In this document: in pieces, positions 56,938 through 64,000 of the stretch
Layout: each line of letters begins with the position of its first letter
Position numbering within the stretch: position 1 is the stretch's first letter
Source: an uncultured Gammaproteobacteria bacterium
GTDB lineage: Bacteria > Pseudomonadota > Gammaproteobacteria > Pseudomonadales > Pseudohongiellaceae
Assembly: GCA_913048385.1 (NCBI GenBank)
Contig: CAJWVZ010000008.1
Span: 42,811-106,810, forward strand
Direction of reading: 5' to 3'
Length of the DNA stretch: 64,000 bases
The notes under the pieces: generated by a model
Database searches by the model: none
The model's input: only the letters and a program-made list of their open reading frames with translations
Told to the model about the DNA's origin: nothing
Translations under genes and position numbers: made by a program

Positions 56938-57567
56938 CTACGTCGGAATACCACTGTGAAAACGAAAATCTTCATCAGCACTCATTACTAAGCTTTTTTC
57001 TAGCAAGAGAATCGCATCTACTCGCGCGTCAACTTTCGCGCTACTGTATAGTTCCGCTAAAGCTAAGTAATCTTGGTAGTGACGTGCTTCAGATTTCAGG
57101 AGACCTCGATAAAACTTTCCCAACGTTTCGTCAACGAATGGTATGAGCCTAGCAAATCTCTCACAAGACCTAGCCTCTATAATTGCGCCTACTATTAAGG
57201 TATCCGTCAACTTATTACTTTTTTTCGACGGCGTTCTATTAACATAATCTCGAAGAGAGCTCGCATATCTAGAGGCACTTAAATGGGAGTAAACGATACC
57301 GCGAGTCATCATAATCTCAACGACTTGCTGAAAGTGAAGCAATTCTTCCCTGGCAAGCTGCGACATTTTTGTCAACAGATCTGGGTTTTCAACATATTGA
57401 TACATAAGATTCATTGCAGTCGCGGCAGCTTTTTTTTCACAATTTGCATGATCTATTAGCAATATCGATTGATTTTCAATTGCCGCATGCACCCACTCTT
57501 CAGGGGTTCTGCAAAGTAAAAAATCATAAATTGGGGTTAATATCTCTTCACTATCATCCAGGCTCAT
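56938..57567 (-). CDS. miaE: tRNA-(ms[2]io[6]A)-hydroxylase
   Basis: A ferritin-like diiron monooxygenase hydroxylating ms2i6A37 of tRNAs that read U-starting codons. The helix metal ligands are visible: NCEKKAAATAMNLM, AREELLHFQQVVEIM, EARSCERFARLIPF and SEARHYQDYLALAEL (Glu and ExxH pairs). From the ATG at 57567 it has 209 residues; a TTG at 57588 would add seven. It needs MiaA and MiaB products, which are not in this window. Lies 45 bp after bamC, and convergent with the LRR lipoprotein gene. Confidence 0.94.
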   Translation of the reverse strand: MSLDDSEEILTPIYDFLLCRTPEEWVHAAIENQSILLIDHANCEKKAAATAMNLMYQYVENPDLLTKMSQLAREELLHFQQVVEIMMTRGIVYSHLSASRYASSLRDYVNRTPSKKSNKLTDTLIVGAIIEARSCERFARLIPFVDETLGKFYRGLLKSEARHYQDYLALAELYSSAKVDARVDAILLLEKSLVMSADEDFRFHSGIPT

Positions 57568-57612
57568 ATACAGATTACATCCAAACAAAAATCATAGCGA
57601 ACATGTCTTAAA

Positions 57613-58680
57613 CTAACTTAAGTTGTCATAAATAACGGTTAGCAATTCATGAAACAAAACATCAATTTCTAAGCTTTCACCTATCTGATCAGAGGTCTCA
57701 GGAATAACTTCAATAAAGTCATCTGCGTCTGTTATTCGAACTGTGAATTGCAGGTCTGGCTGATCGTCAGCCCTTTTCTCACCTCTACTAATTAAACGTC
57801 GAAAAAACCCTGCTTTGATTTCTTCCTCTCGTATGCCCGAAAAATTAACGACTATCCTTGCCTCATCTCTATTAGTTTCTAGAATCTCTAGTTCAGCCCT
57901 CTCAATTGCTTGCCTTACTTGAACCCATGCTCTGTTGTAATCAACTCGCAGCTGTAATTTCTCCTGCCCGTTTAGTTCAGTAACAATGTTTGCTTTCCTC
58001 TCAGCGTCAATGCTTCCAGCAAGAAGGCTCGATGTCGATGCTTGATATATATCGTTACGATCCGCAAGATATTGCGAAACGGCATCCATGATTTGCCTCT
58101 CACGATCCTCTGACTCAGATTGATCGGGCCAGTTAACAAGAACCGGAATCGGTTCACTCCGCAGATTAGAAAGATGTGTTACATAAATCTCAGCATAACC
58201 CGAATGGAGTCCCGGCTCGATAGATATTCTATATTTGTGGCGCAACAACGGCTCAGCATTTACCTCGACCCAGGCGGTTTCCATACGTCCACTAGTAGGG
58301 TTTTCATAATCCAAACCTACTTGAAGCTGCACCCAAAAATCACGAACCAGCGGCCATACCTGAGCAGGAGTCGCATCCAAAACAATCCAACGGCGTTCAC
58401 CAAGATTCTGTATAATGACTCCCTCGCGGCGCTTTGTCTCTATCGGCTCCGGCATCGGGACGTCTTCAAAAGGGACCGCGTCTACCAAAAATTTGGAAGG
58501 AATTACATAAAGTTGGTCGATCGTGTAACTATCTAGGCTGCTGGGTATTTCCATCACGGGAAAAATTTCTGCATCCTTGTAGGTTTGACGACGATCCCTC
58601 AAAATCCCGTTATCCCCAGTTATAAAACTACAACCAGAAATAGAACCAATTATAATGAGGGCCAAAATCTTTTTTATCAT
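57613..58680 (-). CDS. bamC: Outer membrane protein assembly factor BamC
   Basis: A 355-residue lipoprotein, part of the BAM complex that inserts outer-membrane beta-barrels. Signal MIKKILALIIIGSISG with lipid cysteine 17. The early GDNGILRDRRQTYKDAEI and SYTIDQLYVIPSK segments match the unstructured BamC N-terminus that binds BamD. Two helix-grip domains follow (RWIVLDATPAQVWPLVRDFW and LRVDYNRAWVQVRQAIER). ATG start. It lies 48 bp after dapA, the widespread dapA-bamC pair. Confidence 0.92.
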   Translation of the reverse strand: MIKKILALIIIGSISGCSFITGDNGILRDRRQTYKDAEIFPVMEIPSSLDSYTIDQLYVIPSKFLVDAVPFEDVPMPEPIETKRREGVIIQNLGERRWIVLDATPAQVWPLVRDFWVQLQVGLDYENPTSGRMETAWVEVNAEPLLRHKYRISIEPGLHSGYAEIYVTHLSNLRSEPIPVLVNWPDQSESEDRERQIMDAVSQYLADRNDIYQASTSSLLAGSIDAERKANIVTELNGQEKLQLRVDYNRAWVQVRQAIERAELEILETNRDEARIVVNFSGIREEEIKAGFFRRLISRGEKRADDQPDLQFTVRITDADDFIEVIPETSDQIGESLEIDVLFHELLTVIYDNLS

Positions 58681-58728
58681 ACTTTTACCTTTTCAAAATA
58701 ATTTGAGAAGCTTCATTCCACAAAAGAA

Positions 58729-59634
58729 TTAGTCTTCCAAACTTATCCCAGAGTCACGCATCGCCTTCTCCAACTGAAAATGGCACCTTTTGCTCAAAGA
58801 AACGAGAGGCAATCTAATACCAAACTTTATTTTTCCCATCCGACCGAGGGCCCATTTAGCAGGAACAGGATTAGCTTCAACAAAAAGCTCTTTGTGAAGG
58901 GCGGAAATTGATTTATCCAATTCTGCTGCACGGTCAAAGTTTTTCGTCAACATTGATTCACATATTTCAGACATCCGATCGGGTACAACATTTGCCGTAA
59001 CTGAAATTGCGCCTCTTGCACCAAAGGCCATTAATTCTCTTGATGTCTCATCATCACCACTAAGGACTACAAAGTCATCACTACAGTTAGCAAGCAATGT
59101 CTGGCCACGCAGTAAATCACCCGTAGCATCTTTAATACCAACAATGTTTGGTAGTTCAGCAAGCCTTAACACAGTCTCATTACTCATGTCACAGACAGTG
59201 CGCCCCGGGACGTTATATAAAATTTGAGGGATATCTACCGCATCTTCAATCATTGAAAAGTGACGGTAAAGACCCTCTTGGGACGGGTTATTATAATAGG
59301 GTGTTACAAGCAAGCATGCATCCACGCCCAGCTTCTTTGCCTCCCTTGTAAAAAACAGAGCTTCCGCGGTACTGTTTGATCCCGTGCCAGCAATAACGGG
59401 AATTCTCTGATTTACCTGCCGCACACACCTAGCAATAACCTCGCAATGCTCTTCAGCGTTTAATGTGGGGGACTCCCCCGTTGTCCCAGCAACCACCAAA
59501 CCTGAGGACCCTTTTTCAACATGCCAATCAATAAGTGAGTCAAAAGTTGGGAAGTCCAGTTCTCCATTTTCTCTCATCGGAGTAACGATGGCGGGAAAAC
59601 TACCTTTTAACCAATCTTGTACCTGAACGGTCAT
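58729..59634 (-). CDS. dapA: 4-hydroxy-tetrahydrodipicolinate synthase
   Basis: A 301-residue enzyme joining pyruvate and aspartate semialdehyde for lysine and diaminopimelate synthesis. The Schiff-base lysine is K168 in VGIKDATGDL; Y140 and R145 are in LYNVPGRT; the VVAGTTGESPTL loop at 47-58 is intact. The tail is slightly longer than in E. coli (292). ATG start with AGGTAGG just upstream. It takes the product of asd. The upstream gap contains the inverted repeat AATCTC-TGC-GAGATT at 59675-59689, of unknown role. Confidence 0.96.
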   Translation of the reverse strand: MTVQVQDWLKGSFPAIVTPMRENGELDFPTFDSLIDWHVEKGSSGLVVAGTTGESPTLNAEEHCEVIARCVRQVNQRIPVIAGTGSNSTAEALFFTREAKKLGVDACLLVTPYYNNPSQEGLYRHFSMIEDAVDIPQILYNVPGRTVCDMSNETVLRLAELPNIVGIKDATGDLLRGQTLLANCSDDFVVLSGDDETSRELMAFGARGAISVTANVVPDRMSEICESMLTKNFDRAAELDKSISALHKELFVEANPVPAKWALGRMGKIKFGIRLPLVSLSKRCHFQLEKAMRDSGISLED

Positions 59635-59708
59635 TGCCTACCTACCTTAAAATATAAAATAATGACCCAGTCTTAATCTCTGCGAGATTCAACATCAGCA
59701 ATCCAAAT

Positions 59709-60794
59709 TCAGTTAGAGTCCACCTTTTCCAATCTGCTGGGCCAAGCGTTCATTATAACTTTGATTAAAGTAGCAAGTGGGATCGCAAAAAATACACCAG
59801 CAAGACCCCAAAGCCCGCCAAAAATCAATACAGCTGATAGAATCGCAACAGGGTGAAGGTTTACGGCTTCAGAGAAGATTACTGGAACCAAAACGTTGCC
59901 GTCCAGTAACTGCAGCACTCCATACCCAATAATCGTTATATAAAATTCAGATCCAACTCCCCACTGCACATATCCAACTGCTGCAACGGGTATCGTAATT
60001 ACAGCCGCGCCGATATAAGGCACCATAACTGACAAGCCCACACCTACCGAAAGCAAGACCTTGTAGTTCAACCCTACTCCACTGAACAAAACAAAACTTG
60101 CCAATCCAACTATCAAAATTTCAAGACCCTTCCCTCTAACATAATTTGAGATTTGCACATCCATCTCATGCCAGATTCGTATCATCAAGGGACGGTTACG
60201 CGGCAAAAAATTACCAGTCCATTCGATCAATTCAGTCTTGTCCTTCATCACGAAAAATACGAGTGTGGGGACTAAGACAATAAAAACTCCCCAACCGATT
60301 ACATTTGGAATATTAAAAAGCCAAAATTGAAGCAGGTCTTGCCCGTACTCTCCCAAACCTGTGCGAATACCGGATATAAAGTCCTGCACCTGCGATTCAG
60401 AAATCAGATTAGGATAACTCTCGGGAAGAAGCATAAGGTCTCCTTGCCACTGTGTTAATAGATCAGGCAAATCGTCAACCAGTCGTCGCAATTGATTCCA
60501 TGCCTGAGGCAATAAAAAAACTAACGAGAGAATGAATAAGCCGACAAATACTAGGTATACAGCGATGAAAGCAGCCGTAGCAGACGCACCAAAGCGAAGG
60601 AGAATATTTACAAGACCCTGCATCAAATATGCAATCACAATCGCAGTAAAGAGCGGCGCGAGCATACTGCCTAACCAAAGAATCAGGAGCGTCCCAATTG
60701 CCAACATGATAAGTAATATAATGGATTCTTCATCATGAAAATATCTATCAAAAAAATCAGCACATAACTTGTATACCGAGCTCTTTGCTACCAT
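59709..60794 (-). CDS. AI-2E family transporter (PerM-like)
   Basis: A 361-residue inner-membrane protein with about seven to eight hydrophobic segments. The soluble insert lies between the second and third hydrophobic pairs (QLRRLVDDLPDLLTQWQGDL, about 105-150). The C-terminal VFFAIPLATLIKVIMNAWP and LLDGNVLVPVIFSEAVNLHP match the AI-2E/PerM family. Family members have been linked to autoinducer export or to Na+/Li+-H+ antiport, so the substrate is uncertain. ATG start. In the same run as tusA and dapA, as in Pseudomonas. Confidence 0.88.
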   Translation of the reverse strand: MVAKSSVYKLCADFFDRYFHDEESIILLIMLAIGTLLILWLGSMLAPLFTAIVIAYLMQGLVNILLRFGASATAAFIAVYLVFVGLFILSLVFLLPQAWNQLRRLVDDLPDLLTQWQGDLMLLPESYPNLISESQVQDFISGIRTGLGEYGQDLLQFWLFNIPNVIGWGVFIVLVPTLVFFVMKDKTELIEWTGNFLPRNRPLMIRIWHEMDVQISNYVRGKGLEILIVGLASFVLFSGVGLNYKVLLSVGVGLSVMVPYIGAAVITIPVAAVGYVQWGVGSEFYITIIGYGVLQLLDGNVLVPVIFSEAVNLHPVAILSAVLIFGGLWGLAGVFFAIPLATLIKVIMNAWPSRLEKVDSN

Positions 60795-60797
60795 CGT

Positions 60798-61031
60798 TCA
60801 ACCTTTTTCAATCCAGTAAAAATAGGCTTCTTTATCTTTCTGAAAATCAATAATCCGATTCGAGCTCTGATTAGCAAATAAGTGAAAATCTTTTTCGGAA
60901 GCTGGATCAGTTGCAGCGACCTTCAACACCTCTCCAGACACAAGGGCGTTTAATGCCAGCTTTGTCCTTAACAACGGCATAGGGCACTCTAACCCTGTCA
61001 AATCTAACTCTTGAACTACTTGAATATCCAA
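60798..61031 (-). CDS. tusA: Sulfurtransferase TusA family protein
   Basis: A 77-residue protein with the TusA fold. The catalytic cysteine is C16 in LTGLECPMPLLRTKLAL. It carries persulfide sulfur, usually for the s2U34 modification of tRNA, which is also the substrate of MnmC encoded nearby. Start is TTG at 61031, with AAGG at 6 nt upstream (AAAGGTAAAA). The stop abuts the AI-2E gene start, so the two are coupled. Divergent from bepA. Confidence 0.9.
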   Translation of the reverse strand: MDIQVVQELDLTGLECPMPLLRTKLALNALVSGEVLKVAATDPASEKDFHLFANQSSNRIIDFQKDKEAYFYWIEKG

Positions 61032-61181
61032 TTTTACCTTTTATGACTCATTGCCCAGTTATTTCCCTAGTTTACCAAGCTATTGTCCGATATGCCTATG
61101 ATTTATCGCTTTAATTTCTCTTCTATTTAAGTATTATTGATAGCTCGATGGACCTTTTCTTTTTCCTTACATAGTAAAAAT

Positions 61182-62684
61182 ATGAGACCAACGCTGTTAA
61201 AAAAGACCGACACACACACAAGTACCTTATGGCGCGCTGCTTTTTTCGCGTGTTATTTTCCGCTAGCGATAATATTGAGTAAGAATGCTTTCTCTCAATC
61301 GTCACTCCCATCGCTCGGGGATAGGATTTCAGGGACTGTAACGTTAGATCAAGAATACGCCATGGGCCAGCGTTTCCTCTCCCAAATACGTCGGAGTGCC
61401 ACAACTATCTCTGACCCACTTTTAACGGGTTATCTAGAAAATGTAACATACAAACTAGCTTCGCGGAGCCAACTAACTGACCACCGTCTATCTTTTGTCA
61501 TTATCGATAGTCAAGCGCTTAATGCTTTTGCCGCTCCAGGAGGTATCATAGGCGTGAACACCGGTCTATTCCTCAACGCTCTTACTGAAGCCGAATTCGC
61601 ATCTGTGATGGCTCATGAGATTTCTCACGTAAGCCAGCGACATTTCGCAAGAGGAATCGACGAGGCTCAATCAGGGCGAATACCACAAATGGCAGCCCTA
61701 CTTGCCAGCGTTATGGTAATGGCAACTTCAGAAGCAAGTCATGGTGCGGCTGCGATTTCTGCTGTCCAAGGACGTGGCATTGAGAATCAATTGCGATTCA
61801 GTAGAAGCAATGAGGCCGAAGCAGACCGAATTGGACAAAACATCATGGTTAATGCCGGGTTTGATCCAAAGGGCATGTCAGATCTATTTGAAAGACTAAT
61901 TGCAATAAACCGATTTGGGCGCCGCCCACCAGAATTTCTTCTCAGTCACCCGGTTACAGAATCCCGTATAGCGGATGCTCGAAGCAGAGTTTTTAGATAC
62001 CCGAATCGAGAATACAAAGATAACCTTGAGTATCAATTTGTAAGAGCACGCGTTGAGGCTCGCTATGCAGCAGACAAAAGAGCTTACGTCGAGGAGCGAA
62101 AAACTCGTTTAGAAACTAGCGAAAATGAATTCGAAGAGACCGCTAACGCATACGGATTAGTGATGGCACTTTGGGAAAATAAGCAGTACTTGGATGCCCA
62201 GGCCCTATTGCAACCGTTATTATTAAAGGACCCCAACAGAATCAGTCTTGCTGTTACCCAGTCGGAGATACTTACCTCGCAAAACGAACCTAGACAGGCC
62301 ATTACATTTCTCGCTAGGCACCTCCAAATCAATCCAGGCAACCATCCTTTGACAATGGCTTATGCTGATGCACTCATTCAAAACAGAGAGTACAGCGCGG
62401 CCTCCAAACTTATTCAACGACACACAACAACGCGCCCCGATGATCACCAACTGTGGTACCTCTTAGCAGAAACGCAGGGTCAAGCTGGAAATATAAGCGA
62501 AGTGCACCAAGCCAGGGCAGAGTACTTTGGTCTCATCGGAGATTACCGCCGAGCACGAGAACAACTTCAATTTGCTCTGCGCATAGAGATTGACCAAGAT
62601 AGCTCCCCAGCTATTGCCGCGAGAATACGGGAAAAAATCAATGGTATTGAAGATTTGCAGTTGCAAATGCAATTGAAAAATTAA
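61182..62684 (+). CDS. bepA: Beta-barrel assembly-enhancing metalloprotease (M48, BepA-like)
   Basis: A 500-residue periplasmic protease plus chaperone. I use the ATG at 61182; an in-frame TTG at 61137 is also possible. A signal sequence ([18 protein letters not shown]) is followed by the M48 zinc site [14 protein letters not shown] (HExxH) and the third ligand in [12 protein letters not shown]. The C-terminal part (about 310-490) is tetratricopeptide repeats. BepA helps LptD assembly and degrades stalled barrels. The stop TAA overlaps the nadA stop. In Pseudomonas it also sits beside nadA and tusA. Confidence 0.93.
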   Translation: MRPTLLKKTDTHTSTLWRAAFFACYFPLAIILSKNAFSQSSLPSLGDRISGTVTLDQEYAMGQRFLSQIRRSATTISDPLLTGYLENVTYKLASRSQLTDHRLSFVIIDSQALNAFAAPGGIIGVNTGLFLNALTEAEFASVMAHEISHVSQRHFARGIDEAQSGRIPQMAALLASVMVMATSEASHGAAAISAVQGRGIENQLRFSRSNEAEADRIGQNIMVNAGFDPKGMSDLFERLIAINRFGRRPPEFLLSHPVTESRIADARSRVFRYPNREYKDNLEYQFVRARVEARYAADKRAYVEERKTRLETSENEFEETANAYGLVMALWENKQYLDAQALLQPLLLKDPNRISLAVTQSEILTSQNEPRQAITFLARHLQINPGNHPLTMAYADALIQNREYSAASKLIQRHTTTRPDDHQLWYLLAETQGQAGNISEVHQARAEYFGLIGDYRRAREQLQFALRIEIDQDSSPAIAARIREKINGIEDLQLQMQLKN

Positions 62685-63757
62685 GCCTTTCCTTTAACCG
62701 ATATTGCATTTCGCGCAGCGAAATTAAGCATTCTTTGAAGGGGAAGCATAGCTCGCTCACTTACTATTTCATTGACCTCGATTTCATGATTCGAATCTCG
62801 GCTCGCCACGCGACCGGCTAGCTTTACCAAGAGCATCTCTAGAGTTTCAAGAGAGTTCATTCTCATCCATGGGCAACTTGCACAACTTCTGCAAGTCGCA
62901 TCATTGCCAGCTGTTGGTGCAACAATGAATTCTTTTTCAGGAAGAATTCGATTAAGTTTATGAAAGATTCCAAAATCAGTAGCGACAATAAACTGGCGAT
63001 TCGTCATCGTTTTGGCCGCTGTAATAATTTGCGTAGTTGAGCCGACAAAGTCCGCTATAGCTAAAACAGAGGCGGGCGATTCGGGATGAGCTAGCACCGC
63101 TGCATCTTGATACACAGCCTGCATATCCCTGACTCCAGCTGCTTTAAACTCCTCATGCACGATACATGCACCATCCCAAATCAACATTTCAGCGCCAGTA
63201 CATTTCTCAATGTATCTACCAAGATGTTTATCTGGCGCCCAAATTATTTTCTGGCCCTGCGAGACTAGGTGCTCAATAACTTCAACAGCAATGCTTGACG
63301 TAACCACCCAGTCGGCTCTCGCTTTGACCGCCGCCGAAGTATTTGCATAAACTACAACGGTATGGTCCGGATGCTGATCACAAAATTCCGAGAATTCAAT
63401 TATTGGACAGGCTAAATCCAATGAGCATGTTGCTTCCAGGGTAGGCATGAAGACCCTTTTGTTTGGACTTAAGATTTTTGCTGTTTCCCCCATAAAACGG
63501 ACGCCTGCAACAATCAAGTTTGAAGCGTCACAATCTCGACCGAATCGGGCCATCTCTAAACTATCTCCAACGAAACCACCGCTCGCTTCAGCCAGATCTT
63601 GAATCGTCCCCTCAGTATAGTAATGAGCGATCAAGCAGGAATCAGTCTCCAAAAAAAGAGATTTCAGGCGCGACAAAAGATTCTTAGCTTTAGTGGAGTC
63701 CATAACTTGTGGGCTCAATGAATCTTTTTCCCTAATTTTTTCGAGATGCTCCCGCAC
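62681..63757 (-). CDS. nadA: Quinolinate synthase A
   Basis: A 358-residue [4Fe-4S] enzyme making quinolinate from iminoaspartate and dihydroxyacetone phosphate in NAD synthesis. [20 protein letters not shown] is the N-terminal block; cluster cysteines lie in [13 protein letters not shown] and [16 protein letters not shown]. The start is unclear. GTG at 63757 has no ribosome site. The frame is open upstream to an ATT at 63806-63808 that has AAGGAG at ideal distance (AAGGAGAAGACC before ATT), which would add 17 residues. A CTG also lies between. Convergent with bepA and downstream of tRNA-Lys. Confidence 0.94.
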   Translation of the reverse strand: MREHLEKIREKDSLSPQVMDSTKAKNLLSRLKSLFLETDSCLIAHYYTEGTIQDLAEASGGFVGDSLEMARFGRDCDASNLIVAGVRFMGETAKILSPNKRVFMPTLEATCSLDLACPIIEFSEFCDQHPDHTVVVYANTSAAVKARADWVVTSSIAVEVIEHLVSQGQKIIWAPDKHLGRYIEKCTGAEMLIWDGACIVHEEFKAAGVRDMQAVYQDAAVLAHPESPASVLAIADFVGSTTQIITAAKTMTNRQFIVATDFGIFHKLNRILPEKEFIVAPTAGNDATCRSCASCPWMRMNSLETLEMLLVKLAGRVASRDSNHEIEVNEIVSERAMLPLQRMLNFAARNAISVKGKA

Positions 63758-63940
63758 TAAACCGATATCGGCTGCCAGATTATCCGGATTATTTTCCTTA
63801 AAAAGAATGGTCTTCTCCTTCGATCAGGACGCTTAAGACTAAATCATAAGAGTCAAACGAAGGTCAGTATAACTAAATTTAGGGTTTAAATCTTCGAGGA
63901 AGGTGGGGCTCTGCAACGCAATCACAAAATATAGTAGAAA

Positions 63941-64000
63941 TGGTGGGCCGTGTGCGATTCGAACGCACGACCAATTGGTTAAAAGCCAACTGCTCTACCG
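63941..64000 (-). tRNA. tRNA-Lys (anticodon TTT), 5' part cut off
   Basis: The last 60 bases hold, on the minus strand, most of a tRNA: D arm end GGTAGAGCAG, anticodon stem-loop TTGGCTTTTAACCAA giving TTT, variable loop, T arm TGCGTTCGAATCGCA, acceptor 3' strand ACGGCCC, A73 and encoded CCA. The 5' acceptor strand lies beyond the window edge. The tRNA-Lys beside nadA is the same arrangement as in Pseudomonas. Confidence 0.9.

Noticed and set aside
1..64000. CRISPR arrays, insertion sequences, prophage, toxin-antitoxin or defence islands
   Set aside because: No regularly spaced repeats, transposase, integrase, or defence gene was seen; the gene order is mostly conserved housekeeping.

Overview
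This 64 kb window is chromosomal housekeeping DNA of a gammaproteobacterium. It is AT-leaning by eye. Gene content and order resemble the Pseudomonas/Cellvibrionales branch: cvpA-SPOR-folC-accD-trp-truA-fimV-asd-leuDC, mfd-CsiV-MTIP, cysS-glnS//ppiB-lpxH, pepN-DUF2797-yeaC-rhomboid-nadK, and tRNA-Lys-nadA//bepA-tusA-dapA-bamC. A marine, streamlined lineage is plausible from the compact spacing, shortened FimV and base composition, but I cannot name the genus. Coding density is high, with no insertion sequence, prophage, CRISPR array or rRNA operon.

Layout. 1-13.05 kb (minus): cvpA (partial), SPOR protein, folC, accD, trpA, trpB, trpF, truA, fimV-like, asd, leuD, leuC, aroC, prmB, a long co-directional biosynthesis and cell-envelope run. 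folE faces away from it at 13.1 kb. 13.7-20.2 kb (minus): DUF4892, DUF4389, gpsA, sthA, apbE, and a GAPDH with a long N-terminal extension. 20.4-24.8 kb (plus): mfd and csiV. 24.8-29.4 kb (minus): MTIP, a Pro-His-Arg tRNA operon with a recognisable promoter and terminator, cysS, glnS. 29.6-34.3 kb: ppiB, lpxH, acnB (plus) with a DUF1289 gene (minus) between. 34.3-39.96 kb (minus): pepN, DUF2797, yeaC, rhomboid, nadK. 40.1-46.4 kb: a less conserved block (PLP desulfhydrase/deaminase family, beta-lactamase-fold hydrolase, NIPSNAP, MFS transporter, DUF885 lipoprotein) ending at a Val-Asp tRNA operon. 46.9-52.0 kb: queD, ferredoxin-reductase-like flavoprotein, ung, lysS, prfB with its programmed frameshift. 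52.1-64 kb: mnmC, apeB, an FKBP isomerase, a leucine-rich-repeat lipoprotein, miaE, bamC, dapA, an AI-2E family protein, tusA, bepA, nadA and a tRNA-Lys cut by the window end.

The genes cover tryptophan, leucine, chorismate, lysine/threonine and folate precursors, NAD(P) supply (nadA, nadK, sthA), translation (three aminoacyl-tRNA synthetases, RF2, six tRNAs, and tRNA/protein modification by TruA, QueD, MnmC, MiaE, TusA, PrmB), outer-membrane maintenance (bamC, bepA, lpxH) and peptide turnover (pepN, apeB, DUF885). I found no convincing new multi-gene system. The items most worth checking are the orphan LRR lipoprotein with its own promoter, the 40-46 kb accessory block, the minimal FimV, the apbE-sthA-gap locus without nqr, a possible ATT start for nadA, and a changed KMSKS-type signature in GlnS.
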